The notes under the pieces are model-generated. The model was not told the origin of the DNA. It ran no database searches and saw only the letters and a list, made by a program, of their open reading frames with translations. A program made the translations under genes and the position numbers. DNA of 64,000 nucleotides from positions 186,001 through 250,000 of the forward strand of contig NZ_JACHXY010000001.1 in the NCBI RefSeq assembly GCF_014192415.1, written 5' to 3'. This stretch comes from Microbacterium proteolyticum. Lineage in GTDB: Bacteria > Actinomycetota > Actinomycetes > Actinomycetales > Microbacteriaceae. Below, one piece after another: positions 53,638 through 63,854 of the stretch. Within the stretch, counting starts at the first letter, position 1. Each line of letters opens with the position of its first letter.

Positions 53638-55752
53638 GTGACCGACCTCCAGCACCAGCCGACCGCACCCGTCACCGAACGCCGCTCCGCGGCGCGCACC
53701 CACCACGGCGACACCTTCGACGACCCGTACGAGTGGCTCCGCGCCAAAGACGACGCCGAGGTCGTCGCACACCTCGAGGCCGAGAACGCCTACACGTCGG
53801 CGCGCACCGCCCACCTCGCCCCGCTGCGCGACACGATCTTCGGCGAGATCAAGGGCCGCACCCTCGAGACCGACCTCTCCGTCCCCGCCCGCCGGGGCGA
53901 CTGGTGGTACTACGGTCGCACTGTCGCGGGCGCGCAGTACGGCATCCAGTGCCGCGCTCCGCTGGACTCCCCCGACGACTGGACCCCGCCCACCCTCTCT
54001 CCCGACCGCCCCGTGCCCGGCGAGCAGGTGCTGTTCGACGGCAACGTCGAAGCCGAGGGCAACGAGTTCTTCTCGCTCGGCAGCTTCGAGATCTCCCACG
54101 ACGGCACGCGCATGCTCTACGGCATCGACATCGCCGGCGACGAGCGCTACACCGTGCGCGTACGCGACCTCGTCACGGGCGAAACGCTGCCCGACGAGAT
54201 CCCCGGCACCTTCTCGGGCGCATCGTTCTCGCCCGACGGCCGCTTCATCGTCTACACGACGGTCGATGACGCCTGGCGGCCCGACACCGTGTGGCTGCAC
54301 GAGGTCGGCACCCCCGTCGACGCCGACGTGAAGCTCTTCCATGAGAGCGACGACCGCTACTGGGTGGGCGCCGACTTCACGCGCAGCGACCGCTACCTCG
54401 TCATCGAGATGGGGTCCTCGATCACCTCGGAGGAATGGCTTCTGGATGCCGACGACCTCCGCGGCGAGCCGCGCGTGGTGTGGCCGCGGCGCGAGGGCGT
54501 CGAATACTCGTCGTCGCACGCCGTCGTCGACGGCGAGGATGTGCTCTACATCCTGCACAACGACGGCGCGCTCGACTTCGAGCTCGTGCGGGTCTCGGCA
54601 TCCGATCCTCAGGGCGCACGCCAGACCGTCATCCCGCACCGGACCGGCCACCGCCTGCTCGGCGTCGACACGTTCCGCGACTGGGGCGTCGTCGGCTACC
54701 GCCGCGACGGCCTCGCCCGCCTCGGCATGCTGTCGTACACCGACGGCACGGTCGACGAGATCTCGTTCGACGAGCCGCTGTACAGCGTCGGCACCGGCGG
54801 GAATCCCGAGTGGGCTCCTCCCGTGCTGCGGCTGGGCTACGGGTCGTTCGTCACTCCCGGTACCGTCTACGACTACGTCATCGACACGGGCGAACTGGTG
54901 CTCCGCAAGCGTCAGCCCGTGCTCGGCGGCTTCGATCCCGCCGACTACGGCCAGGCCCGCGTGTGGGCACCCGCCGACGACGGCACCCAGGTGCCGGTGT
55001 CACTGGTGTGGAAGCGCTCGTTCGGCGAGCCCGGGGCAAGCCCGCGACCGGTGCACCTGTACGGGTACGGCTCGTACGAGCACTCCATCGAGCCCGGCTT
55101 CTCGGTGGCCCGGCTGTCGATGCTCGACCGCGGTGTCGTCTTCGCCGTCGCCCACGTGCGCGGCGGCGGCGAGATGGGCCGGCAGTGGTACGAAGACGGC
55201 AAGCTCCTGGCCAAGCGCAACACCTTCACCGACTTCGTCTCGGCGGCACGTCACCTGGTCTCCGAGGGCTACACGACCCCCGACCGCATCGTCGCCGAGG
55301 GCGGCAGCGCCGGTGGGCTGCTGATGGGCGCCGTCGCCAACCTCGCCCCGGAGTTGTTCGCCGGCATCCTCGCCGACGTGCCCTTCGTCGACGCATTGAC
55401 CACGATCCTCGACCCCTCGCTCCCCCTCACCGTCATCGAGTGGGACGAATGGGGCGACCCGCTGCACGACGCCGACGTGTACGCCTACATGAAGTCGTAC
55501 TCGCCCTACGAGAACGTGCGCGAGGGCGTCGAGTACCCCCGCATGCTGGCGGTGACCTCCCTCAACGACACCCGCGTGCTGTACATCGAGCCGGCGAAGT
55601 GGGTCGCGCGCCTCCGCGAGGTCGGCGCAGACGCGCTGCTGAAGTGCGAGATGGTCGCCGGTCACGGAGGCGTCAGCGGCCGCTACAACGCCTGGCGCGA
55701 GCGAGCGTTCGAACTCGCCTGGCTGCTCGACGTGCTGGGCCTGGCGGAGTAG
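53638..55752 (+). CDS. S9 family peptidase (oligopeptidase B-like)
   Basis: This 704-residue prolyl-oligopeptidase-family serine peptidase has an N-terminal seven-bladed propeller (about 80-410). A C-terminal alpha/beta-hydrolase domain follows with S557 in GGSAGG, D644 in LNDTRV and H676 in GHGG. The propeller gates access, so only short peptides are cut. Oligopeptidase B (protease II, cutting after basic residues) is the closest type by RGGGEMGRQWYEDGK. It has no signal peptide and is cytoplasmic. The start is GTG at 53638. Confidence 0.93.
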   Translation: MTDLQHQPTAPVTERRSAARTHHGDTFDDPYEWLRAKDDAEVVAHLEAENAYTSARTAHLAPLRDTIFGEIKGRTLETDLSVPARRGDWWYYGRTVAGAQYGIQCRAPLDSPDDWTPPTLSPDRPVPGEQVLFDGNVEAEGNEFFSLGSFEISHDGTRMLYGIDIAGDERYTVRVRDLVTGETLPDEIPGTFSGASFSPDGRFIVYTTVDDAWRPDTVWLHEVGTPVDADVKLFHESDDRYWVGADFTRSDRYLVIEMGSSITSEEWLLDADDLRGEPRVVWPRREGVEYSSSHAVVDGEDVLYILHNDGALDFELVRVSASDPQGARQTVIPHRTGHRLLGVDTFRDWGVVGYRRDGLARLGMLSYTDGTVDEISFDEPLYSVGTGGNPEWAPPVLRLGYGSFVTPGTVYDYVIDTGELVLRKRQPVLGGFDPADYGQARVWAPADDGTQVPVSLVWKRSFGEPGASPRPVHLYGYGSYEHSIEPGFSVARLSMLDRGVVFAVAHVRGGGEMGRQWYEDGKLLAKRNTFTDFVSAARHLVSEGYTTPDRIVAEGGSAGGLLMGAVANLAPELFAGILADVPFVDALTTILDPSLPLTVIEWDEWGDPLHDADVYAYMKSYSPYENVREGVEYPRMLAVTSLNDTRVLYIEPAKWVARLREVGADALLKCEMVAGHGGVSGRYNAWRERAFELAWLLDVLGLAE

Positions 55753-55976
55753 GCCCAGCCGCATCGTCACGGGAATGTCCCCTTCCGCGCAGGTTTCCCC
55801 CTCCGCAACTGCACATCGTGGGACGCGACAGGCAGCCCGCTCGACCACACCGTCTCAGCAGACGTGTTCCCTCTCGGGACGTGCGTCTCCCACGTCGTGC
55901 AGAAATGCGCCGGAAGACTGCACGGAGTACGACACGCGCCTCGCCGAAACAGCAGCAGACGCCCCGCACAGCGACG

Positions 55977-56008
55977 ACGCCCCGCCCCGCGCGAGCGGGA
56001 CGGGGCGT
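55977..56008 (-). terminator. Terminator-like hairpin after pfkA
   Basis: ACGCCCCGCCCCGC pairs with GCGGGACGGGGCGT (one mismatch) around a GCGA loop, 14 bases past the pfkA stop. Confidence 0.7.
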
Positions 56009-56022
56009 CGGAACCAACGCGC

Positions 56023-57051
56023 TCAGCCGAACAGCGCGGCGGCCTCTTCGTAGCGGTACAGCGGAACGCTGTTGAGCTCGCCGAGGGCGTCGGCGAAGGG
56101 GACGCGCACGATGTCGGTGCCGCGCATCGCGACCATCTGGCCCCAGGCTCCCTCCTGCAGAGCGTCGGCGGCGTGCAGCCCGAGGCGCGTGGCGAGCACG
56201 CGATCGAAGCCGGACGGCGAACCGCCGCGCTGGATGTGACCCAGGACGGTGGAACGCGTCTCGATGCCGGTCAGACGCTCGATCTCGGGCGCGAGCAGCT
56301 CGCCGATGCCACCGAGACGCGGGCGGTTGAAGGCGTCGAGGCCCTTGTCGCTGAAGGCTTCATCCATGCCGGTGAGTTTGAAACCCTCGGAGACGACGAC
56401 CAGGGGCGCACGTCCGCGATCGTGGGCCCGGGTGACCTGCTCGACGATCTCGTCGATCGACATCGGGACCTCGGGGATGCAGATGACGTGCGCGCCCGCG
56501 GCGATACCCGCATGCAGGGCGATCCAGCCGACGTGCCGACCCATGACCTCGGCCACCATGCAGCGCTGATGCGAGTCGCCCGTGGTGCGGAGGCGGTCCA
56601 TGGCATCTGTGGCGATGTTGACGGCGGTGTCGAAGCCGAACGAATAGTCGGTGGCGCGCAGGTCGTTGTCGATCGTCTTGGGGACGCCGAGCACGTTGAT
56701 GCCGTCTTTCGACAGGCGGTCGGCTGCGGCGAGAGTGCCCTCGCCGCCGATGGCCAGGATGCCGTCGATCCGGTGCCCGTAGAGCGTCTTGGAGATGTTC
56801 TCGGCGCCGCCGCGCGCACCCTCGTACGGGTTGGTGCGGCTCGTGCCGAGGATGGTGCCGCCCACCTTGGACAGGCCCTTCACCTCATGGCGCGTGAGGG
56901 GGAAGAAGTCGCCGTCGACGACGCCACGCCACCCGTCGCGGATGCCGACGAATTCGATGTCGTAGTTGGTCGTGCCTTTGAGCACGACGCCACGGATGAC
57001 CGCGTTCAGCCCGGGGCAGTCGCCGCCGCTGGTCAGGATGCCGATCTTCAT
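56023..57051 (-). CDS. pfkA: 6-phosphofructokinase
   Basis: This 342-residue phosphofructokinase phosphorylates fructose 6-phosphate in glycolysis. It has TSGGDCPGLNAVIRG at 7-21, GGEGT at 102-106, PKTIDND at 124-130 and MGRHVGWIA. Glycine after the acidic residue in GGEGT points to ATP as donor, while the lysine in PKTIDND is the state seen in PPi-dependent and actinobacterial group III enzymes. ATP use is therefore likely but not certain. The ATG at 57051 starts MKIGILTSGG. Confidence 0.94.
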   Translation of the reverse strand: MKIGILTSGGDCPGLNAVIRGVVLKGTTNYDIEFVGIRDGWRGVVDGDFFPLTRHEVKGLSKVGGTILGTSRTNPYEGARGGAENISKTLYGHRIDGILAIGGEGTLAAADRLSKDGINVLGVPKTIDNDLRATDYSFGFDTAVNIATDAMDRLRTTGDSHQRCMVAEVMGRHVGWIALHAGIAAGAHVICIPEVPMSIDEIVEQVTRAHDRGRAPLVVVSEGFKLTGMDEAFSDKGLDAFNRPRLGGIGELLAPEIERLTGIETRSTVLGHIQRGGSPSGFDRVLATRLGLHAADALQEGAWGQMVAMRGTDIVRVPFADALGELNSVPLYRYEEAAALFG

Positions 57052-57364
57052 GGGCAGAGTCCTCAAGTGCTGTGATTCGGGTGGAGGTGACGGCGCCGTT
57101 GCCGTCTTCGACCCTATCGCCGTGGGCCCGGGCGCTGCCACACGGTGACGACGCAGACGGCGAATGCCGCAGCCGCGACTCCGGAGCGCACTCGGCTCGC
57201 CGCTGCCGCCGAGCACAGGCGATCTCGCCGGAACGGGCCGTCCCCAGCGCGGCTCGCCCTGCTCTCAACCCATCCCAGTTCTTGCAACGTCCAGACGCGC
57301 TGGCCGGCGCTGCGAACGCACGAACGCCCCGGAGCCGAGGCTCCGGGGCGTCGCGCCAGCAGGA
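57052..57364. other. 313-bp intergenic region upstream of pfkA
   Basis: This gap should contain the pfkA promoter and leader. The SNF2 terminator hairpin lies at 57324-57351. No gene, repeat or recognised operator was seen. Confidence 0.55.
57324..57351 (-). terminator. Terminator-like hairpin after the SNF2 helicase
   Basis: ACGCCCCGGAGCC and GGCTCCGGGGCGT form a near-perfect stem with a minimal loop, 13 bases past the helicase stop. No U-tract. Confidence 0.7.
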
Positions 57365-59524
57365 TCAGGCCTTGCCGAGTGCCTGTCGCAGCAGGTGCAT
57401 GAGCGCCGACAGCTGCACCGAGTCGCTCGAGCCGGGCTCGATCGACTGGCCGTCGAGGGCGCGCTGGGCGAGGCCCTCCTTCGAGTCGATGAGCTCGGCG
57501 ATCTTCGTGTCGATCGTGTGCGCGGCGATGATGCGCCACGCGGTCACGGGCTCGCCCTGTCCGATGCGGTGCACGCGGTCGATGGCCTGCGTCTGCTCGG
57601 CGGCGGTCCACGACAGCTCGGCGAGCACCACGTTGGAGGCCGCCTGCATGTTCAGGCCGACACCTGCGGCGGTCAGCGAACACACCGCGATGCCCACGCC
57701 GGGGTCGCTGTTGAAGGCGTCGATGGCGGCCTGACGGGCGATCGATGTCTGCTCGCCGCGGACCGACACGGACTTCAGGCCGGAGGCCTTGAAGTGGGCC
57801 TCCGCGGCATCCATGACGTCGATGTGCTTGGCGAAGAACACGACCTTGCCGACCGAGCGCTGCAGCTGCACGGCGTAGTCGGCGGCGAGGTGCGCCTTGG
57901 CCTGACCGATGCGACGCACCATGGTGAAGACGTTCTCACTGCCCGAACCCGCGGCCTTGCTCTCTTCGAGCTCGCCGTGGGCGACGAGGCGCACGATGTC
58001 CTCGTCGATCGCGCCGGCGGCGAGACCTCGGTCGCCGCGCGCTTCGATGATGCGGCGGTACTTCGCTGCGAGGCGGGCGCCGAGCTCTCGCTCGGCCTGG
58101 CGGATCGAACGACCGAATTCGTCGTCGAGCTCGACGGGCAGGTCGGCGACCAGCTTGTCGGGCAGGTCGGCGGCGACGTCCTTCTTCTTGCGTCGCACGA
58201 TGCCCATCGAGATCACGGCCTCGCGCGCCTCGGGGTAGAACGCCTTGTCGGCGGGCGTCAGGCCCGTGGCATCGAGTTTCTCCATCAGCTCGGGACCGGG
58301 CTTCTCGCCGTTGGTCCACCCGAGGAACCGCCAGATCGCGTCAAAGTCCTCGACGTCGTTGATCAGAGGCGTACCGGTGAGGGCGAGCATCAACGGATCT
58401 CGCGTCTGCTGACGGACACGTGACGCCAGGGCCAACACGTTCTGCGAGCGCTGCGACGTGAGGTTCTTGATGAAGTGCGCTTCGTCGACGACGACGCCCT
58501 TGAGCCCGATCGACGACAGCCATGACAGGTGCCGGTCGAGGATCTCGTAGTTGACGATGAAGATGTCGGCGAAGGCGTCGATGTCGGCGCCGCCGCCCGA
58601 GATGACGGTCGCGCGACGCTGCGGCGTCCAGCGCTGCACCTCGCGGGCCCAGTTCATCTTGACGACGTTGGGCACGACGACCAGAAGCGGGTACGCGTCG
58701 GCGACGCTGGCGGCGAGCACCGACTCGGCGGTCTTGCCGAGGCCGGGCTCATCGGCGAGCAGGAACGACCGGTGACCGGTGCGGACAGCCTCGAGGAAGC
58801 GCGACTGGTGCGGCATGACCTCGAGCCCGCGCGGCGACAGCCGGTCGAATTCGGGGACGGGCGGCAGCTCCATGCTCGCCGCGGAGCCTCCGGCGCCGAT
58901 CTCGAACGCCTTGTAGAGGGGGCCCATGAGCTCCCATCCGTCGAGGCGGCGGCGCGGGGCGTCACCGCTCGTTCGCGGGGTGAGGTCGGGCGCGAGGAAC
59001 GGGTTGGCCATCTGACGCGCCTCGATGGATGCCGGGATGACCTGCTTCTCGGCGAGGGACGCCGGCACCACGGGGGCGATCTTGGGCGCGTTGTCGGTGA
59101 TGATGAGCTCGTCCGGCGGCAGTTCGGAGCCGGCCTCGAGCAGCCAGTCGCGACGCATGCGGCGGGCGACGGGAGAGGTGGCCTGATCGACCTCGAGCAA
59201 CTGGATCAGCGAGGTGTCGCGCGCGGCCGTCTTGGCGAGGATCGTCGCGACCCCGTCGAGGCGCTTGAGCAGCTCGGCGCGGGCGGCGTCGGTGATCTCG
59301 GTGTCGGCCTTGACCCGGGCACGTTCCTCGCGCACGAGGAAGGCGATCACCTGGAACTTGACGCGGTTGGTGGGCCCGAGCTTGCCGCGCTGCGCCTTCG
59401 CCTCGACCTCGCGCACCTTGCGGGCGAGGATCGGGATGACGGGGGCTTCGTCGTCGCGTCGGGATGACGTGGTCTTTCTGCGCCGCTGGGTCGAGCTACG
59501 GGCGGCGGTTGCCGTGGTCGGCAT
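57365..59524 (-). CDS. SNF2-family DNA-dependent ATPase
   Basis: This 719-residue SNF2 ATPase has a Ser/Arg/Lys-rich N-terminus and an uncharacterised region to about 230. The motor follows: Q-like MPHQSRFLEAV, Walker A with K264 in ADEPGLGKT, DEAH at 347-350, LALTGTP, and motifs V-VI in LNMQAASNVVL and QAIDRVHRIGQ. It is closest to compact SMARCAL1/HepA-like translocases. It stands alone, with no nuclease, methylase or restriction partner nearby, so repair or RNA-polymerase recycling is more likely than defence. AGGAGG lies just upstream of the ATG at 59524. Confidence 0.88.
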   Translation of the reverse strand: MPTTATAARSSTQRRRKTTSSRRDDEAPVIPILARKVREVEAKAQRGKLGPTNRVKFQVIAFLVREERARVKADTEITDAARAELLKRLDGVATILAKTAARDTSLIQLLEVDQATSPVARRMRRDWLLEAGSELPPDELIITDNAPKIAPVVPASLAEKQVIPASIEARQMANPFLAPDLTPRTSGDAPRRRLDGWELMGPLYKAFEIGAGGSAASMELPPVPEFDRLSPRGLEVMPHQSRFLEAVRTGHRSFLLADEPGLGKTAESVLAASVADAYPLLVVVPNVVKMNWAREVQRWTPQRRATVISGGGADIDAFADIFIVNYEILDRHLSWLSSIGLKGVVVDEAHFIKNLTSQRSQNVLALASRVRQQTRDPLMLALTGTPLINDVEDFDAIWRFLGWTNGEKPGPELMEKLDATGLTPADKAFYPEAREAVISMGIVRRKKKDVAADLPDKLVADLPVELDDEFGRSIRQAERELGARLAAKYRRIIEARGDRGLAAGAIDEDIVRLVAHGELEESKAAGSGSENVFTMVRRIGQAKAHLAADYAVQLQRSVGKVVFFAKHIDVMDAAEAHFKASGLKSVSVRGEQTSIARQAAIDAFNSDPGVGIAVCSLTAAGVGLNMQAASNVVLAELSWTAAEQTQAIDRVHRIGQGEPVTAWRIIAAHTIDTKIAELIDSKEGLAQRALDGQSIEPGSSDSVQLSALMHLLRQALGKA

Positions 59525-59802
59525 GCTCCTCCTGAGCGTGTCGTCCGGGATCTCGTCCCGGAACGTTCCCGGCCGGGGCCGGTGGATCAGTGACCTCGGG
59601 AAATCGTCGCGCGAACCGCCGCCGAAGAAGCGGTGTCGGCGACCCGCATCGCGTCTACGCCGGAACGGCTCGCGAGAGCGCGGAAGTCGAGGTCCCGTCC
59701 ATTCTAGCGGTCCCCTGCGGTTTGCTCGCGTATCGCGCCGGATCTGTGCAGAAAGGGGCCGGGGCCCGTCGCGCCGGCTGCGCGCGAGCACCCGGCCCGG
59801 TG

Positions 59803-62345
59803 TCAGCCCGCGCGTCGCAGGCGCAGGCTGTTCAGCACGACGAACACGCTCGAGAACGCCATCGCCGCGCCCGCGATCATGGGGTTGAGCAACCCCAGCG
59901 CCGCCAGCGGGAGAGCTGCGACGTTGTACGCGAACGCCCAGAAGAGGTTGCCGCGGATCACCCGCATCGTGCGCCGGCTGAGGCGTACGGCGGTGACGAT
60001 ACCGCGCGGGTCGTCGCGCATGAGAGCCACGTCGCTCGCGTGCAGCGCGGCATCCGTTCCGCCCCCCATGGCGATCCCCAGGTCAGCGGATGCCAGCGCG
60101 GCGGCGTCGTTGACCCCGTCGCCGACCATCGCCACCGTGCGTCCTTCGGCTCGCAGGGCCGTGATCTCGGCGACCTTGCCCTCGGGCAGCACCCCCGCGC
60201 GCACCCGCTCGATGCCGAGCTCGGCAGCGACGGCACGGGCGACGTGCTCGTTGTCACCGGTGAGGAGCACGGGTTCGAGTCCCATCGCCCGCAGTTCCGC
60301 GACGGCGGCGGCGCTCTCGGGACGCACCGTGTCGGCGACCTCGATCACCGCCCGCGCGCGCATCCCGCCCCCATCGGCCCACCCGGCCACCACGACGGTG
60401 CCCCGCTGTTCACCGTCGGCGACCGCCGCAGCCAGGGCGGGGGACAGCGGCGCGCCGAGGCTCGCTGCGAGCGCCGGGCGACCGGCGAAGACACGCACGC
60501 CGTCGATGTGGCCGATGATCCCCCGGCCCGGGAGCGCGTCGAGGTCGGAGGCCACCGGCCCCTCCCCCGCCGCCGCGACGATGGCGTACGCGACGGGGTG
60601 CTCCGAGCCGCGCTCGACGGCGGCGATCAGGCGGAGCGCCTCGGCGGCATCCGCTCCCTCGTCCACCGTGACGGCGGTGACGCTCATCCGCCCCGCCGTG
60701 AGCGTGCCGGTCTTGTCGAGCACGATGGTGTCGATGCGCTCGGCCGACTCCAGGGCCGCGGGTCCCGTGACGAGGATGCCGAGCTGCGCACCCCGGCCGG
60801 TGCCCACGAGGATCGCGATGGGCGTGGCCAGGCCCAGGGCGCACGGGCACGCGATGATCAGCACCGCCACCGCGGCCGTGAAGCCGGCGGCGAGGGGTTG
60901 GCCTGCGACGATCCAGGCGATCAGCGTCAGCGCCGCCAGCACGATGACCACGGGGACGAAGACGCCCGAGATGCGGTCGGCGAGGCGCTGCACACGGCTC
61001 TTGCCGAGCTGCGCGTCCTCGACCAGGCGCGCGATACGCGCCAGGCGCGTCTCCTCGCCCACACCGGTCGCGCGCACGACGAGTCGGCCTCCCGAGGCGA
61101 TGGTGCCGCCCGTCACGCTCGACCCCGGTCCCACGTCGACCGGCATCGACTCCCCCGTCAGCATGCTCTCGTCGACCGAGGCGCGTCCGTCGATCACGAC
61201 GCCGTCGGTGGCGACGGTCGCGCCCGGCCGCACGACGAAGTCGTCCCCACCGCGAGGGAGGCGGTGTCGATGCGACGCCCGTCGGCGAGCTCGGCCTCGT
61301 GCGCGCCGAGGTCGAGCAGGGCGCGCAGCGCCGCACCCGCGCGGTGCGTGGAGCGCTGCTCGATGACGCGGCCGAGCAGCAGGAAGACGGTCACCGCGGC
61401 GGCGACCTCGAAGTACACGACGGAGGTGGCGTCGTGGACGGGTCCGAACAGCATCACCTCGTGCCGGATGCCGATGCGCCCCGCGCTCCCGAAGACGAGC
61501 GCCCAGACGCTCCAGAGGTACGCCGCGAACGTGCCGAGCGTGATGAGGGTGTCCATCGTGGCGGCTCCGTGCCGCGCATTGCGCAGCGTCGCCCGGTGGA
61601 AGGGCCAACCGCCCCACAGCACGATCGGCGTCGCGAGAGCGAGCGAGACCCACTGCCAGCCCGGGAACTGCCAGGCCGGGATCATGCCGAGCGCCACGAC
61701 CGGCACGGCGAGCGCGAGCGAGACCCGCAGCCGCACGCGCAGCGGCGTCGCGCCGGGTGCGTCGGCGGTGTCGTGCACGTGTCCCTCGTGCTGTGCGTCA
61801 GCGGGGTGCGCATCCGCGGGGCGCGCATCCGCGAGCTGTCCGGCGGCTGCCGCATCCGTGGACGACGCAGCCACGTGATGAGCGTCGGTGGCAGGCCTCC
61901 CGTCGAGCGAGTCGGACGCCGCGCGGCCGGTCGCCGGGGCCGCGACCGACTCGACGCTGCGACCCGTCGCGGCGTCGATCTCGCCGCTGGGTGCCGGCAC
62001 GGCGACCGGATGGGCCGACCGGGTGCCGGCATCCGCGATGCCCGCAGCCGTGGCGGGTGCGACGCGCGGCGGGGGTACGGGGGTGGTCGCGGGGACCCGG
62101 GCCGCCCTCGTGCGAACGGTGGCGTCGTACCCGGCGGCACGGACCGCATCGATCAGCGCGGTGGTGTCGAGCCCTGCCGGGTAGCGCACGCGGGCCGTCT
62201 CGGTCGCGAGATTCACGGCGGCTTCGACCCCCTCCACTCGGCCGAGTCGTTTCTCGACGCGGGCGACGCAGCTCGCGCAGGTCATGCCCTCGATGTCGAG
62301 CACCGCCTCGGCCGCGGGTGCGGTGGCATCCGTGTTCTTGCTCAT
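59803..62345 (-). pseudogene. copA: Copper-exporting P1B-type ATPase CopA, one-base frameshift
   Basis: The reading frame starts at ATG 62345 (MSKNTDA) and carries an HMA domain with GMTCASC. A 110-residue Ala/Pro/His linker and the first membrane segments follow. The frame shifts at a run of four C (61245-61248, plus strand), where AVG-DDFVVRPG would need one more base. After the shift it continues as a normal ATPase with TGES, the CPC motif (ACPCALGLATP), DKTGTLT and GDGVNDAAAL, ending at 59803. YN and MAFSS in the last helices indicate Cu(I) export. Restored length is about 847 residues. A perfect CsoR-like palindrome lies just upstream. It is either a true disruption, phase variation in the G run, or an assembly error. 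Confidence 0.88.
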
Positions 62346-62378
62346 GGCTTCTCCTTCGGTCACCCCGTCAGGAACAGC

Positions 62379-62395
62379 ATACCCCCTGGGGGTAT
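62379..62395. promoter_or_regulatory. CsoR-type copper operator upstream of copA
   Basis: ATACCCCCTGGGGGTAT is a perfect 8-1-8 palindrome of the ATACCCC/GGGGTAT class bound by CsoR repressors. It lies 34 bases before the copA start. No csoR gene is in the window. Confidence 0.8.
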
Positions 62396-62486
62396 TCCGT
62401 GAACGGCCCACGACATGCGGGACTGCCCCGTCCCACCGGACCGCCAGCCCTATCCCGCTCCGGCCGCACGACCCTACTCTGGGACG

Positions 62487-63854
62487 ATGGCTGAGACGAT
62501 GACCCGCGAGCAGCGCACGGTGCTGACCATCGCGGTGCTGGCCTCTTTCGTGTCGTTCCTCGACGGCACCGTCGTCAACGTCGCCCTTCCCGCCATCGCC
62601 GGTGAACTCGGCGGCGGCCTCTCGACCCAACAGTGGGTCGTCGACGCCTATCTCGTGACCCTCGGCGCCTTCATCCTCGTCGCCGGCTCGCTCAGCGACG
62701 TGTTCGGACGCGTGGTCGTGCTGCGCGTCGGTCTCATCGGCTTCGGTATCACCTCGGTCGCCATCGCCGCGGCGCCCACGGCGGAGTTCCTCATCGTGGC
62801 GCGCGCAGTGCAGGGCATCGCGGGAGCACTACTGGTGCCCAGCTCGCTCGCCCTGATCACCTCCACCTTCCGCGGGCCCGCACAGGCCCGCGCTATCGGC
62901 ATCTGGACCGGGGCCACGACCGTCGCGATCATCGCCGGCCCCTTGATCGGCGGCATCTTCGTCGACACGCTGTCGTGGCGCCTGGCGTTCCTGGTGAACG
63001 TGGTGCCGATCGCGGTGACGATGTGGCTCCTCGTGCGCCTCGGGCACCGCGACCACCGTCGTCCCGGCGCGCGCGTCGACATCGTCGGGGCCGTGCTGTG
63101 CGCCGTCGGCCTGGGCGGCGTCGTCTTCGCCCTGATCGAGCAACCGAACCTCGGGTGGGCGTCGCCCGTGATCTGGCTGCCGGGACTCATCGGCGCCGCC
63201 GCCTTCATCGGCTTCATCGTGCGTCAGCGCCTCGCCCGCGATCCGATGATGCCGCTCGACCTCTTCCGCGCACGCAATTTCTGGGCGGGCAATCTCGCCA
63301 CCGTTTTCGTCTACGCCGCGCTCTCTCTCAACGGCTTCGTCGTGAGCGTGTACCTGCAGCAGGGCGCCGGCCTCTCCGCGACCCTCGCAGGCCTCGCCTC
63401 GCTGCCCAGCACCCTCCTCATGATCCTGTTGAGCTCGCGCATGGGCGCCCTGGCCGGGCGCTACGGTCCGCGGCTGTTCATGACCCTCGGGCCGGTCCTG
63501 ATGGCGCTCGGGTCGCTTCTGCTACTGAGCGTCCGCGACGACTTCGACTACTGGACGCAGGTGCTCCCCGGCATCGTCGTCTTCGGCCTGGGCCTGACCG
63601 TGACCGTCTCGCCGCTGACCGCGGCCGTGCTGGGTGCGATCGAGACCGAGCGGTCGGGAATCGCGTCGGCCGTGAACAACGCCGTTTCCCGCGTCGCCGG
63701 GCTGCTGGCGATCGCGGCGGTCTCGGCGGTCGTCGGCGGGTCGCTCGACCTCGACGGGTTCCACCGCGCCGCCATCGTCACCGCCGCACTGATGCTGCTC
63801 GGAGCTGCGGCGTCGTTCGTCGGCATCCGCAATCACCTGTCGCGGACGGACTGA
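62487..63854 (+). CDS. DHA2 family MFS drug transporter
   Basis: This 455-residue exporter of the EmrB/QacA (14-helix) group has the motif D1-like LDGTVVNVALPAIAGEL, the loop 2-3 signature GSLSDVFGRVVVLRVG and the TM5 motif C region WTGATTVAIIAGPLIGG. The ATG at 62487 (MAETMTREQ) is used; ATG 62499 is possible. It is divergent from copA, so the CsoR palindrome between them could also affect it. The substrate is unknown. Confidence 0.9.
   Translation: MAETMTREQRTVLTIAVLASFVSFLDGTVVNVALPAIAGELGGGLSTQQWVVDAYLVTLGAFILVAGSLSDVFGRVVVLRVGLIGFGITSVAIAAAPTAEFLIVARAVQGIAGALLVPSSLALITSTFRGPAQARAIGIWTGATTVAIIAGPLIGGIFVDTLSWRLAFLVNVVPIAVTMWLLVRLGHRDHRRPGARVDIVGAVLCAVGLGGVVFALIEQPNLGWASPVIWLPGLIGAAAFIGFIVRQRLARDPMMPLDLFRARNFWAGNLATVFVYAALSLNGFVVSVYLQQGAGLSATLAGLASLPSTLLMILLSSRMGALAGRYGPRLFMTLGPVLMALGSLLLLSVRDDFDYWTQVLPGIVVFGLGLTVTVSPLTAAVLGAIETERSGIASAVNNAVSRVAGLLAIAAVSAVVGGSLDLDGFHRAAIVTAALMLLGAAASFVGIRNHLSRTD

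Noticed and set aside
57365..59524. SNF2 gene as part of a phage-defence system
   Set aside because: No nuclease, methylase or other defence partner lies next to it; flanks are pfkA and copA.
61240..61255. Programmed ribosomal frameshift in copA
   Set aside because: The C/G run is short and no slippery heptamer with a clear stimulatory stem was seen; mutation or sequencing error is simpler.
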